Source: an uncultured Blautia sp. (GTDB lineage: Bacteria > Bacillota > Clostridia > Lachnospirales > Lachnospiraceae). From it: a DNA stretch of 30,582 bases. The stretch covers positions 1 to 30,582 of the forward strand of contig URHS01000029.1 of NCBI GenBank assembly GCA_900547685.1, in the 5' to 3' direction. Positions 8,164-15,779 of the stretch are shown here, piece after piece. The notes under the pieces were generated by a model, which saw nothing but the letters and a program-made list of their open reading frames with translations, was not told the DNA's origin and did no database searches. Numbering within the stretch: position 1 is the stretch's first letter; every line of letters starts with the position of its first letter. A program made the position numbers and the translations under genes.

Positions 8164-9253
8164 AATGGAAAATATGAAGAAAAAAGAGCCTCTCATTCGT
8201 ATTGAAAAGAGAAGTGAGAGAACTCACAATCAGATTATGCGCCTTCGTTTGCTTTCTGTATTATTAGCCATTGTGGCAGGTGGTTTATTTATTCTTTTTA
8301 TTGGATATAATCCGTTTTCGGTATATGGAACGATTATTTCAGGAGCATTCCGCAGTACCATGGCATTTCAGGCAACCATTAAACTGATGGTGCCATTATT
8401 AATTCCGGCATTAGGTATTACTTTAGCGTTTAAAATGCGTTTCTGGAATATCGGTGCAGAAGGACAGATTATTATGGGGGCAATTTTTGCAACCTATTTT
8501 GCTCTGTTTTGCTGGGATTTTCCACATTGGCTTTTAATGATTTGCATGTTCCTTGCAGGTATGTTGGGCGGTGCACTGTGGGGACTGATTCCTGCATTTT
8601 TCAAAGCCAAATTTAATACAAACGAAACATTATTTACTTTGATGTTGAATTACATTGCACTGTATTTAATTTCCTTTTTGCGTGACGGCCCATGGCAGGA
8701 TCCGAATTCTTCAGGATTTCCCAAAATTGCGAAATTCGGAGAAGCGGCACAGCTTGATAAAATTTTTGGTGTTCATGCAGGCTGGCTGATTGGATTGATT
8801 TTAGTTGTGATTGTATATATTTATTTGAAATATACAAAACAGGGATATGAAATCAGTGTAGTAGGAGAAAGTCGTGCTACTGCTAATTATGCAGGTATGA
8901 ATTATAAAAAAATTGTACTTCGTACAATGGCATTTTCAGGAGGTATCTGTGGTATTGCCGGTATGGTACAGGCAAGTGGCTCTGACTTAACACTGACTAC
9001 TTCTGTAGCAGGCGGTGTAGGTTTTACTGCAATTATCGTAGCATGGCTGGCACAGTTAAATCCGGTAGGTATTTTAGTTGTATCTTTCTTATTTGCAGTA
9101 TTGGAAAAAGGAAGTACCGTTATGCAGTCAGCTCATGGATTATCTGCATATTCTGCAGATGTTCTTCAAGGAATCATACTTTTCTTTGTACTTGGATGTG
9201 AATTTTTTGTACGTTATAAATTTGTCACACGTAAGAAGGGAGGAAAAGCATAA
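8156..9253 (+). CDS. BMP-family ABC transporter permease 1
   Basis: This membrane subunit of the nucleoside importer resembles YufP/NupP. After a basic cytoplasmic N-terminus of about 30 residues come about eight to ten hydrophobic segments, with the family pattern ALGITLAFKMRFWNIGAEGQIIMGA and the later conserved-looking GMNYKKIVLRTMAFSGGICGIAGMVQ. It forms the channel with the next permease. The ATG at 8156 overlaps the ATPase gene and has AAGAAGGGGG upstream; ATG 8165 is an alternative. The 1-base overlap with the next gene shows translational coupling. Confidence 0.9.
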   Translation: MRKMENMKKKEPLIRIEKRSERTHNQIMRLRLLSVLLAIVAGGLFILFIGYNPFSVYGTIISGAFRSTMAFQATIKLMVPLLIPALGITLAFKMRFWNIGAEGQIIMGAIFATYFALFCWDFPHWLLMICMFLAGMLGGALWGLIPAFFKAKFNTNETLFTLMLNYIALYLISFLRDGPWQDPNSSGFPKIAKFGEAAQLDKIFGVHAGWLIGLILVVIVYIYLKYTKQGYEISVVGESRATANYAGMNYKKIVLRTMAFSGGICGIAGMVQASGSDLTLTTSVAGGVGFTAIIVAWLAQLNPVGILVVSFLFAVLEKGSTVMQSAHGLSAYSADVLQGIILFFVLGCEFFVRYKFVTRKKGGKA

Positions 9254-10200
9254 TGGATTTTTTTGTAAACTTTTTTGTAGCGGCAGTATTGGCAGGAACT
9301 CCTTTGTTATTCGGTATTGTAGGTGAAATTATCAACGAAAAAGCAGGACACTTAAACCTGGGTGTAGAGGGAATGATGTCTATAGGAGCTGTAGCCGGAT
9401 TTGTAGTAGGTTATTGGACAGACAATTTGTTTTTTGCTCTTGTAGCAGCTTTTGTGGCAGGCATGCTTGCTGCTTTAATCTATGCAGTGCTTACAGTAAC
9501 TTTCATGGCAGATCAGAATGTTACAGGTCTTACGCTTACTGTTTTCGGTATTGGATTTAGTAACTTCGTAGGAGATTTTGTGAGAGAAAAAAGTGGAAGC
9601 ACATCTTTAAAGCTTCCGGAAAACATCTTGGAAAGTCTTGGAAAAGTAGAAATTCCGGTGCTTACAGATATTCCGGTTATTGGAAAAATGTTTTTTAACT
9701 ATAATATTTTTGTTTATATTGGAATTGTGGTTGCTGTTTTAGCAGCTATTTATCTCCATAGAACAAAAGCAGGTTTAAATATCCGTGCTATCGGAGAAAA
9801 CCCGGCAGCAGCAGATGCAGCAGGAATTCCGGTAACAAAATTGAAATACATCAACCTCATGCTGGGCGGTGGTATCTGCGCTATAGGAGGTGCATACTGT
9901 TCCATGATTATCTGTAATGGTGTATGGGTAACAAGCTGTGTAAATGGTTTGGGATGGATTGCAGTTGCTCTTGTTATTTTTGCTATGTGGGATCCAAATA
10001 AAGCCATTATTGCAGCAGTGGTATTCGGTGGATTCAGTGTATTGAAATACTATGTGCCACAGGTTATCCCAAGCTCTGTTTTTGATATGATACCGTTTAT
10101 CATGACAATTTTAGTGCTGATTATTACTTCTATGCGTTCTTCAAAGGAGAATTCTCAGCCAAAATCCTGTGGTGTAAATTATTTCCGTGAAGAAAGATAG
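9253..10200 (+). CDS. BMP-family ABC transporter permease 2
   Basis: This is the second channel subunit of the nucleoside importer, like YufQ/NupQ, with 315 residues and about eight hydrophobic segments. Family features are GTPLLFGIVGEIINEKAGHLNLGVEGMMSIGAVAG at the start (its EKAGHLNLGVEG core parallels the NIGAEGQ site of permease 1) and RAIGENPAAADAAGIPVTKLKY in the middle. The TAATG junction with permease 1 couples their translation. The birA gene begins 8 bases after the stop, so ATPase, two permeases and birA form one operon. Confidence 0.9.
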   Translation: MDFFVNFFVAAVLAGTPLLFGIVGEIINEKAGHLNLGVEGMMSIGAVAGFVVGYWTDNLFFALVAAFVAGMLAALIYAVLTVTFMADQNVTGLTLTVFGIGFSNFVGDFVREKSGSTSLKLPENILESLGKVEIPVLTDIPVIGKMFFNYNIFVYIGIVVAVLAAIYLHRTKAGLNIRAIGENPAAADAAGIPVTKLKYINLMLGGGICAIGGAYCSMIICNGVWVTSCVNGLGWIAVALVIFAMWDPNKAIIAAVVFGGFSVLKYYVPQVIPSSVFDMIPFIMTILVLIITSMRSSKENSQPKSCGVNYFREER

Positions 10201-10208
10201 GGAATGTG

Positions 10209-11168
10209 ATGTCTACAAAATCAAGACTTCTGGAACTTTTAGAACAGAATAGAGGGAAGTATCTGTCAGGTAACGAGTTGGCAAAGATGCTGGATGTTTC
10301 CAGAACTGCTGTATGGAAAGGAATGAAAAGCCTGCAGCAGGAGGGATATTCCATTACAGCAGTAACCAACAAAGGCTATCTGTTAGAAGAAGACAACAAT
10401 ATTTTGTCAAAAGAAGCTGTTCGGTTACAACTTAAAAATAAAGAGGTGCTGGTAGAGGTATGGAAAGAAATTGCGTCTACCAATCAGCGCATGAAACAGT
10501 TGGCAGTGGAAAAAAAGCTTCCCCACGGTTCTGTGGTGGCAGCTCAGCTACAAACAGAGGGAAAAGGAAGAAAGGGAAGAAAATTTTATTCTCCCAAAGA
10601 CAGTGGGCTGTATTTGAGTGTTCTTCTATATCCCGAAAAAACAGCTCAGAAAAGTCTGGAGATTACTGCGGCTGCGGCTGTAGCGGTCTGCAAGGCTGTA
10701 GAAAATTGTTGTGGTGTTTCTTTGGGAATTAAATGGGTAAACGATTTATATTTAGGAAATAAAAAAGTATGTGGAATTCTCACAGAAGCAGTAACAGATT
10801 TTGAAACGGGAGACATTGAATTTGTAGTTGTGGGAATAGGACTGAACTTATATGAGCCCACAGGAGGCTTTCCAAAAGAGTTGAAAGAAAAAGCAGGAGC
10901 AATTTTACCGGATGGACAGAAAGTTGATAAAAACAAACTGGTAGGTGAACTTGTGAATCAGTTGCTTTTGGAAACAGAAAAATCAGGAATTCCACAAGAA
11001 TATATTAACAGAAATATTGTTCCGGGGAAGAAAATCCAGATTATTTTTGGAGAAACCAAAAGGGAAGTGATTGCCAAAGAAATACTTTCTGATGGAAAGC
11101 TGTTGGCAATGAATGAAAAAAATGAAGAAGAAATTTTTCCTTCGGGAGATGTTTCTGTAAGGTGGTAA
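10209..11168 (+). CDS. birA: Bifunctional biotin-protein ligase / biotin operon repressor
   Basis: BirA activates biotin to biotinyl-AMP and attaches it to carboxylase carrier proteins; the long form also represses biotin genes. Residues 1-60 are a winged helix-turn-helix (SGNELAKMLDVSRTAVWKGMKSL). The catalytic domain has the biotin/ATP loop GKGRKGRKF (118-126), KWVNDL (175-180) and GIGLNL, and a C-terminal SH3-like domain ends with GDVSVRW. The 319-residue length is normal for the bifunctional type. ATG at 10209 follows AGGGA; the GTG just before it would add a single Met. It ends the transporter operon in front of a strong terminator. Confidence 0.93.
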   Translation: MSTKSRLLELLEQNRGKYLSGNELAKMLDVSRTAVWKGMKSLQQEGYSITAVTNKGYLLEEDNNILSKEAVRLQLKNKEVLVEVWKEIASTNQRMKQLAVEKKLPHGSVVAAQLQTEGKGRKGRKFYSPKDSGLYLSVLLYPEKTAQKSLEITAAAAVAVCKAVENCCGVSLGIKWVNDLYLGNKKVCGILTEAVTDFETGDIEFVVVGIGLNLYEPTGGFPKELKEKAGAILPDGQKVDKNKLVGELVNQLLLETEKSGIPQEYINRNIVPGKKIQIIFGETKREVIAKEILSDGKLLAMNEKNEEEIFPSGDVSVRW

Positions 11169-11177
11169 ATGAATATG

Positions 11178-11220
11178 GCTGTTGTAGGAAAGATATAAGT
11201 TGTATGTTTCTTACAACAGC
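11178..11220 (+). terminator. Rho-independent terminator after birA
   Basis: A 14-bp stem (11178-11191 with 11207-11220, one G-T pair, GCTGTTGTA pairing with TACAACAGC at its base) has a 15-base loop and is followed by TTTTTATG. It closes the transporter-birA operon. Confidence 0.85.
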
Positions 11221-11250
11221 TTTTTATGTGACAAAAAATGTTCAAGATGA

Positions 11251-11288
11251 TTGACAATGTGTTTAATATGTAATAATATGTTTAATAT
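11251..11288 (+). promoter_or_regulatory. Promoter and candidate RelB operator of the first toxin-antitoxin module
   Basis: A consensus -35 TTGACA (11251-11256) lies 17 bases before TAATAT (11274-11279). The direct repeat TGTTTAATAT occurs at 11260-11269 and 11279-11288, spaced about two helical turns apart and touching the -10. This is a sensible place for antitoxin binding and autorepression. Confidence 0.75.
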
Positions 11289-11309
11289 AAAGAAAGGAGT
11301 GCATTGATT

Positions 11310-11582
11310 ATGAAAAATGTTACAACCAGCATCCGAATAGATAGTAATACAAAACAGGCAGCAACAGAGCTATTAAATGAGTTAGGACTTGACTTGAGCA
11401 GTGCAGTAAATATTTTTTTGAAACAGGTTGTCTTGCAAGGAGGATTACCATTTCAAGTAAAATATCCTCAATATAAACCAGAAGTGCTTGCAGCTATGGA
11501 AGAAGCAGAAGCCTTGAGCAAAAATCCAAATACAAAAAAATATTCAAGTTTCTCTGAAGCATTAGAGGATATGGATATATGA
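11310..11582 (+). CDS. RelB/DinJ-family antitoxin
   Basis: The 90-residue protein begins with the RelB/DinJ ribbon-helix-helix pattern (TTSIRIDSNTKQAATELLNELGLDLSSAVNIFLKQ), which binds DNA as a dimer. A charged C-terminal tail follows that would wrap around and neutralise the toxin. AGGAG (11295-11299) supports the ATG at 11310 rather than a TTG at 11304. The stop overlaps the toxin start in ATGA, so the two are co-translated. Confidence 0.9.
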   Translation: MKNVTTSIRIDSNTKQAATELLNELGLDLSSAVNIFLKQVVLQGGLPFQVKYPQYKPEVLAAMEEAEALSKNPNTKKYSSFSEALEDMDI

Positions 11583-11860
11583 TGTATGATTTAATTTTAA
11601 CGGGAAAGTTTAAAAAGAGTTTAAAGCTCGCCAAAAAAAGAGGACTAAATATTAGTTTATTAGAAGAAGTAGTAAATATACTTCAAAGTGGAGAAGAATT
11701 TGATAAAAAATATCGTGACCATGAGTTGAAAGGAAAATATAAAAATTTTCGTGAATGTCATATACAACCAGATTGGCTGCTCATTTATCTGATTGAGAAT
11801 GATATTTTGACGCTTACATTAGTTGATACGGGAACATATACGGATTTATTTAATATGTAA
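11579..11860 (+). CDS. YafQ/RelE-family mRNA interferase toxin, last catalytic His replaced
   Basis: YafQ-type toxins cleave mRNA in the ribosomal A site. The 93 residues contain the family core RDHELKGKYKNFRECHIQPDWLLIY, with His48, His61 and Asp65 at the positions of E. coli YafQ His50, His63 and Asp67. The C-terminal catalytic His of YafQ (His87, in GTHxxLF) is Tyr87 here (GTYTDLF). The toxin may be weakened, or Tyr may take over its role. The ATGA overlap with the antitoxin and the shared promoter and terminator define the module. Confidence 0.85.
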   Translation: MMYDLILTGKFKKSLKLAKKRGLNISLLEEVVNILQSGEEFDKKYRDHELKGKYKNFRECHIQPDWLLIYLIENDILTLTLVDTGTYTDLFNM

Positions 11861-11883
11861 GAAATGTATTTTGAAAATAACGG

Positions 11884-11920
11884 AAAGGGACTGGCGCAAT
11901 AATTTGCGAGAAGTCCCTTT
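11884..11920. terminator. Bidirectional terminator between the toxin gene and vanZ
   Basis: AAAGGGACT (11884-11892) pairs with AGTCCCTTT (11912-11920), and CGCA/TGCG (11895-11898, 11905-11908) extends the stem. On the plus strand a T-rich run (TGTCTTTATTT) follows. It lies between convergent genes and could also end the minus-strand vanZ transcript. Confidence 0.8.
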
Positions 11921-11925
11921 TGTCT

Positions 11926-12420
11926 TTATTTGTGTTTTTTTGAACGTAAAAATCCACGACAGAAAATCTGTACTGCCAGAATGCCGATAAAAACTCCTGT
12001 GCTGTCAATCAGCACATCTTTTTTGGAAGGCCCACGGCCAGCTACAAAGGATTGATGGAATTCATCTGTACAGGCAAATCCCACGCAAAACAGTCCTGCA
12101 AACAGGAACAGGAGAGAACCTCTCACACCATACACATAGAGAGGAAAAGAAACACAAAGAGCCAGAATACAGTATTCTGTCATATGAGCCAGTTTCCTTA
12201 CAGGATGTTCAATTCTGTCGGTATAGATTTGTTTTTCATTTTCTGTCAGATTTTTATTTAAAACTTTGTCTGCAACCGATACAATTTGATAACTGATTTC
12301 ATGGCTGAGACTTCCGGACTCTGTACCGGTTTGCCCGGAAAAGCTGAAAATCATATACATAACAGCAAGTGCCGGTAAAAAAGACAAAGGTTTTAGACAA
12401 TAGATGATAAATTTTTTCAT
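11926..12420 (-). CDS. VanZ-like family membrane protein
   Basis: The 164 residues match the VanZ-like family, small membrane proteins of unknown mechanism, one of which gives low teicoplanin resistance. Visible features are an N-terminal hydrophobic segment followed by FSFSGQTGTESGSLS, RKLAHMTEYCILAL, and the ACTDEFHQSFVAGRGPSKKDVLIDSTG block before the last membrane segment. About four membrane segments are predicted. AGGAG lies upstream of the ATG on the minus strand. The gene is divergent from thyA and is not in a glycopeptide-resistance context. Confidence 0.88.
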   Translation of the reverse strand: MKKFIIYCLKPLSFLPALAVMYMIFSFSGQTGTESGSLSHEISYQIVSVADKVLNKNLTENEKQIYTDRIEHPVRKLAHMTEYCILALCVSFPLYVYGVRGSLLFLFAGLFCVGFACTDEFHQSFVAGRGPSKKDVLIDSTGVFIGILAVQIFCRGFLRSKKHK

Positions 12421-12501
12421 GAAAAAACTCCTTTCATAAAGATTTTAAAAGAGTATCACTTTTTTTCGGATTTGTAAAGTGCTCAAGGAAGCGTTTTTTT
12501 G

Positions 12502-12530
12502 TTGGAAAACAGGAGAAGATAGAGTATAAT
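12502..12530 (+). promoter_or_regulatory. Promoter of thyA-folA
   Basis: TTGGAA (12502-12507) and a perfect TATAAT (12525-12530) are separated by 17 bases, 34 bases before the thyA start. No riboswitch-like leader fits between them and the start. Confidence 0.8.
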
Positions 12531-12563
12531 CAGTATATAAAATGCGAAGGAAAGGAAAATTTC

Positions 12564-13415
12564 ATGAGTTTAGCAGATGATTTATTTATCCGGATGTGTC
12601 AGGATATTTTGGAAAATGGCACAGATACCCAGGGAGAAAAAGTAAGACCAAAATGGGAAGATACAGGGGAATATGCATATACAATTAAGAGATTTGGTGT
12701 GGTAAACCGTTATGATTTGCGGAAAGAATTTCCGGCACTGACACTTAGAAAGACAGCTCTGAAAACCTGTATGGACGAAATCCTCTGGATATATCAGAGA
12801 AAGTCCAATAACATTCATGACTTAAATGGACATATCTGGGATGCGTGGGCAGATGAAGACGGTTCTATCGGTACTTGTTATGGAGATGTGGTAGGAAGAA
12901 AATTTCTTTATAAAGGTGAAGAAACAGACCAGATGGATTATGTTTTAAAACAGCTGAAGGAAAATCCATATAGCAGAAGAATTATGACAAATCTGTATCA
13001 ATTTGAATATCTTCACAGCGGTGCTTTGGATCCTTGTTGTTATAGTATGACTTATAATGTAACAAAAGAAAAAAACAGCGAAAAATTAGTGATGAATGGA
13101 GTATTGAACCAGCGTTCACAGGATATTCTGGCAGCAAATAACTGGAATGTATGCCAATATGCGATCTTGTTAATGATGGTGGCACAGGTAAATGATATGA
13201 TACCGGGCGAATTGGTTCATGTAATTGCAGATGCCCATATTTATGACAGACATGTGCCGGTTATTAAAGAACTGATTAAGAGAGAGACATTTCCGGCGCC
13301 AAAAGTACGGTTAAATCCGGAAGTAAAAGATTTTTATCAGTTTACCACAGATGATTTAATTGTGGAAAATTATCAGGCAGGACCACAGATTAAGGACATA
13401 CCAATTGCAGTATAG
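12564..13415 (+). CDS. thyA: Thymidylate synthase
   Basis: ThyA methylates dUMP to dTMP using methylene-tetrahydrofolate and releases dihydrofolate. The nucleophile is Cys158 in DPCCYSM. LNQRSQDILAANNWN carries the phosphate Arg and the dUMP-contacting Asn, and HIYDRHV is the usual C-terminal site. The length of 283 residues is normal. Several motifs (DPCC rather than APCH, WN rather than FN) belong to a divergent clostridial subgroup. AAGGAAAGGA precedes the ATG. folA follows after 13 bases, so the dihydrofolate produced is recycled by the next gene product. Confidence 0.95.
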   Translation: MSLADDLFIRMCQDILENGTDTQGEKVRPKWEDTGEYAYTIKRFGVVNRYDLRKEFPALTLRKTALKTCMDEILWIYQRKSNNIHDLNGHIWDAWADEDGSIGTCYGDVVGRKFLYKGEETDQMDYVLKQLKENPYSRRIMTNLYQFEYLHSGALDPCCYSMTYNVTKEKNSEKLVMNGVLNQRSQDILAANNWNVCQYAILLMMVAQVNDMIPGELVHVIADAHIYDRHVPVIKELIKRETFPAPKVRLNPEVKDFYQFTTDDLIVENYQAGPQIKDIPIAV

Positions 13416-13428
13416 GGAGGAATAAAAA

Positions 13429-13917
13429 ATGAATTTAATTGTAGCAGTAGATAGAAACTGGGGAATAGGAAAGGACAATAAGCTTTTGGTAAGTATTCCT
13501 GCAGATATGAAGTTTTTCCGTACCACAACAACAGGAAAAGTGGTTATTTTAGGAAGAAAGACATTGGAAACTTTTCCGAATGGGCTTCCTTTGAAAAACA
13601 GAGTGAATATTGTCCTTACAAGAGATAAGAATTACAAAGTCAAAGATGCCATTGTTCTTCACAGTGTGGAAGAAGTTTTAGAAGAAGTAAAAAAATATGA
13701 TACAGAAGATGTATATGTAATTGGCGGAGACAGTATTTATAAACAGTTTTTGCCATATTGTGATAAAGCTCATGTGACAAAAATTGATTTTGCTTATGAA
13801 GCAGATGCTTTTTTCCCTAATCTGGATGAGATGCCGGAGTGGAAGGTGACAGAAAGAAGCGAAGAACAGACCTATTTTGATATTGAGTATGAATTTTTAA
13901 CTTACGAGAAGAAATAG
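13429..13917 (+). CDS. folA: Dihydrofolate reductase
   Basis: DHFR reduces dihydrofolate to tetrahydrofolate with NADPH. The 162 residues contain the N-terminal NLIVAVDRNWGIGKDNKLL with the Met20-loop-like WGIGKDN, IPADMKFFR with the acidic active-site residue (Asp26), the NADPH motif VVILGRKTLETFP, the VYVIGGDSIY strand and the TKIDFAYEADAFFP region. AGGGAGGA precedes the ATG. It is the second gene of the thyA-folA operon. Confidence 0.95.
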   Translation: MNLIVAVDRNWGIGKDNKLLVSIPADMKFFRTTTTGKVVILGRKTLETFPNGLPLKNRVNIVLTRDKNYKVKDAIVLHSVEEVLEEVKKYDTEDVYVIGGDSIYKQFLPYCDKAHVTKIDFAYEADAFFPNLDEMPEWKVTERSEEQTYFDIEYEFLTYEKK

Positions 13918-14150
13918 GAAGTTAAAGTTACAATGAGAAATAACGATACATTTAACTAAAGATGAAAATGGAAAAGCAGATATTATTGATTGTATTTTCC
14001 TATTTTAAGACAAATAATCTTCAACGGGATTTAATGTTCAGGGACATTTATTTCTGTTGGAGATTTATTTTTCTATCAAAAAATATAATTTAGAAAGTGA
14101 AAATTATTTTGAAATTATAATTTTTTAGTATCCGTATATTTTAGTACGTA
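13918..14150. other. AT-rich gap with a weak hairpin, no gene seen
   Basis: No open frame with a start and ribosome binding site is visible. AAAATTAT (14100-14107) pairs with ATAATTTT (14117-14124) and is followed by TT, a possible weak terminator for thyA-folA. A short protein-like reading (ITIHLTKDENGKADIIDCIF, near 13940-14000) ends in stops and may be a decayed fragment. Confidence 0.35.
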
Positions 14151-14179
14151 TTGACTTAACAACAAATATGTTGTAGTAT
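14151..14179 (+). promoter_or_regulatory. Promoter with internal palindrome before the second toxin-antitoxin module
   Basis: TTGACT (14151-14156) and TAGTAT (14174-14179) are 17 bases apart. The palindrome ACAAC-N6-GTTGT (14159-14163 and 14170-14174) fills the spacer, a classic position for autorepression by the antitoxin. Confidence 0.7.
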
Positions 14180-14209
14180 GAAATTATAAAAAAGAAGGGA
14201 TTGCGTAAA

Positions 14210-14498
14210 ATGGAAAGAACTTGGTTTAACTGATGAAGATTTACGTGATTTACAAAATATTTTATTGCAAAATCCTAAAAGTGGTGACGTTATTCAGGGA
14301 ACAGGTGGTTTGAGAAAAATTAGAATTCCTATGAAAGGAAGAGGAAAAAGTGGTGGGAGTAGAGTGATATATGTTAATATTGAAATTAAGGAAGTCATTT
14401 ACTTTATCAATGTATATACTAAGAATGAAAAAGATGATTTAACGGAAGATGAAAAGAAAGCCTTTAAAGCTGTTGTGAAAATGTTAAAGGAGGAATAG
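14210..14498 (+). pseudogene. RelE/ParE-type toxin gene, apparently frameshifted near its start
   Basis: The frame from 14211 reads WKELGLTDEDLRDLQ, then NPKSGDVIQGTGGLRKIRI, RGKSGGSRVIYV, YFINVYTKNEKDDL and a C-terminal helix, the pattern of RelE/ParE toxins partnered by XRE antitoxins. No ATG, GTG or TTG opens this frame before a TTG at 14265, which would remove about 18 conserved residues. An ATG at 14210 with AAGGGA upstream is one base out of frame and stops after seven codons (MERTWFN), although MERT is how such toxins usually begin. I infer a deletion that joined the true start to codon ~20 out of frame. Confidence 0.65.
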
Positions 14499-14501
14499 GA
14501 A

Positions 14502-14831
14502 ATGAGTAAGTTTTTTGAGGATACTATGCAAGGGTTATTAGAAGCAATTGAAATTGAAAAAGGTTCTATTCCACTTACAGAAAAATCGGATATGAAATCA
14601 ACAACATATTATGTTGCAGAAAATGATGCTGAACTAATTGCTTCTTTAATTGAAATTAGAAAGGAAAAAAATATTTCTCAATCTGAACTTGCAGAAATGA
14701 TTGGCAGTAAACAGCAAGCAATTTCCCGCCTTGAAAGAAATGAACATAGTCCATCACTAAAAATGTTTTATTCAGTATTAAATGCATTGGGATATGAGCT
14801 ACAGATTGTAAAGAAGAAATCCCCTACTTGA
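14502..14831 (+). CDS. XRE-family antitoxin
   Basis: The 109-residue protein carries a Cro/C1 helix-turn-helix in its C-terminal half (LIEIRKEKNISQSELAEMIGSKQQAISRLERNEHSPSLKMF). The N-terminal half would contact the toxin, as is usual in HigA-like partners encoded after their toxin. AGGAGGAATAGGAA sets the ATG, 3 bases after the toxin frame ends. If the toxin is inactive, this gene may persist as a free regulator of the upstream palindrome. Confidence 0.85.
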   Translation: MSKFFEDTMQGLLEAIEIEKGSIPLTEKSDMKSTTYYVAENDAELIASLIEIRKEKNISQSELAEMIGSKQQAISRLERNEHSPSLKMFYSVLNALGYELQIVKKKSPT

Positions 14832-14865
14832 TTATTATGAAGTTGTTGCATTAAGCAATACTTAG

Positions 14866-14915
14866 GAATATCTATACACTTTCGTGCAGCCTGAGCGCAA
14901 AATGTATAGATATTC
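14866..14915. terminator. Long hairpin between convergent genes
   Basis: A perfect 13-bp inverted repeat (14866-14878 and 14903-14915, arm GAATATCTATACA) encloses further partly paired bases. TTTAT follows on the plus strand. It separates the antitoxin gene from the convergent larC gene and probably terminates both. Confidence 0.6.
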
Positions 14916-14945
14916 TTTATATGTACTTAAAATGACAGCTTCTTA

Positions 14946-15761
14946 TCAATACTGAATTTCCATCACCCGTAAAATCCCCGGTACATTATACTCTCTTTTT
15001 CCTGCGCCTACACCGATTTTATGAATCTGAAAGGTTTCCGGCAGAGTAAAGGAGGTTGTAATTGCGGCAGCAATTGCAGCTCCTGTGGGGGTTACAAGTT
15101 CGCCCTGTACAGGTAGAATAGACAGAGGAAGCTTGTGTGTACATACAATATTAGAAGTAGCCGGAACAGGAATAGGAAGAATTCCATGCTGACAGCGAAT
15201 TGTGCCCTGTCCTTCTTTTAATACAGGCAAAAAAACTTCTTCATAGCCCAGAAAATCCATACAGATTGCAAAGGCAGCAATATCGACAATAGAGTCTACG
15301 GCGCCAACTTCGTGAAAATGTACCTGTTCTTTCGGAACACGATGAGCAAGGGCTTCACCTTCTGCGAGGATTTTAAAAATCTTAGAAGCCATAGATTTTG
15401 CACCTGTTGTCATGTTGCTGTTCTCTAAAATAGAGAGAATATCAGATAAGTTTCGGTGCTCATGAGGATGATGCTCATGTTTGTGATGATGTTCTGTATG
15501 GCTATCTTCATGACTTTTGCCGTGAAGATACTCCATATCATGATCGTGGTTTTCGTGTTTTTTATCTAACAGAACATTGAAGTCACAGGCTGCAATTCCT
15601 GATTTCTCCACTTCTGAAACTTTAATACTATATCCGGAAAGGTTTAAACTGGCTAAAGTGTCTAAAAGCATATTTTTATCAGTGCCTAAATCAAGCAGAG
15701 CCGCTACGGACATATCTCCGCTGATTCCTGATGCACAATCAAAATAAAGTGCTTTTTTCAT
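14946..15761 (-). CDS. larC: LarC1-type nickel-pincer cofactor maturation protein
   Basis: LarC inserts nickel into the pincer nucleotide that LarA-family enzymes use. The 271 residues show the N-terminal YFDCASGISGDMSVAALLDLG, a His-rich nickel-binding stretch (69-102, 14 His), HFHEVGAVDSIVDI (148-161) and a TPTGAAIAAA block near the C-terminus. It ends at the point where the LarC1 part ends. In many bacteria the chain continues about 130 residues into LarC2, or does so by frameshift as in L. plantarum; no LarC2 reading follows here in any frame before the hairpin and the convergent antitoxin gene. It lies 18 bases after the LacI gene on the same strand, tying cofactor maturation to the cluster's regulator. 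LarB and LarE are not in the window. Confidence 0.88.
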   Translation of the reverse strand: MKKALYFDCASGISGDMSVAALLDLGTDKNMLLDTLASLNLSGYSIKVSEVEKSGIAACDFNVLLDKKHENHDHDMEYLHGKSHEDSHTEHHHKHEHHPHEHRNLSDILSILENSNMTTGAKSMASKIFKILAEGEALAHRVPKEQVHFHEVGAVDSIVDIAAFAICMDFLGYEEVFLPVLKEGQGTIRCQHGILPIPVPATSNIVCTHKLPLSILPVQGELVTPTGAAIAAAITTSFTLPETFQIHKIGVGAGKREYNVPGILRVMEIQY

Positions 15762-15779
15762 AGTAAAGTCCTCCTGATG

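Noticed and set aside
11304..11309. TTG start for the RelB-like antitoxin
   Set aside because: It would be only 4 bases from AGGAG; ATG 11310 gives the standard N-terminus.
14820..14950. Programmed frameshift from larC into larC2
   Set aside because: The minus-strand frames after the larC stop all close within about 10 codons and do not resemble LarC2; a long hairpin and a convergent gene follow.
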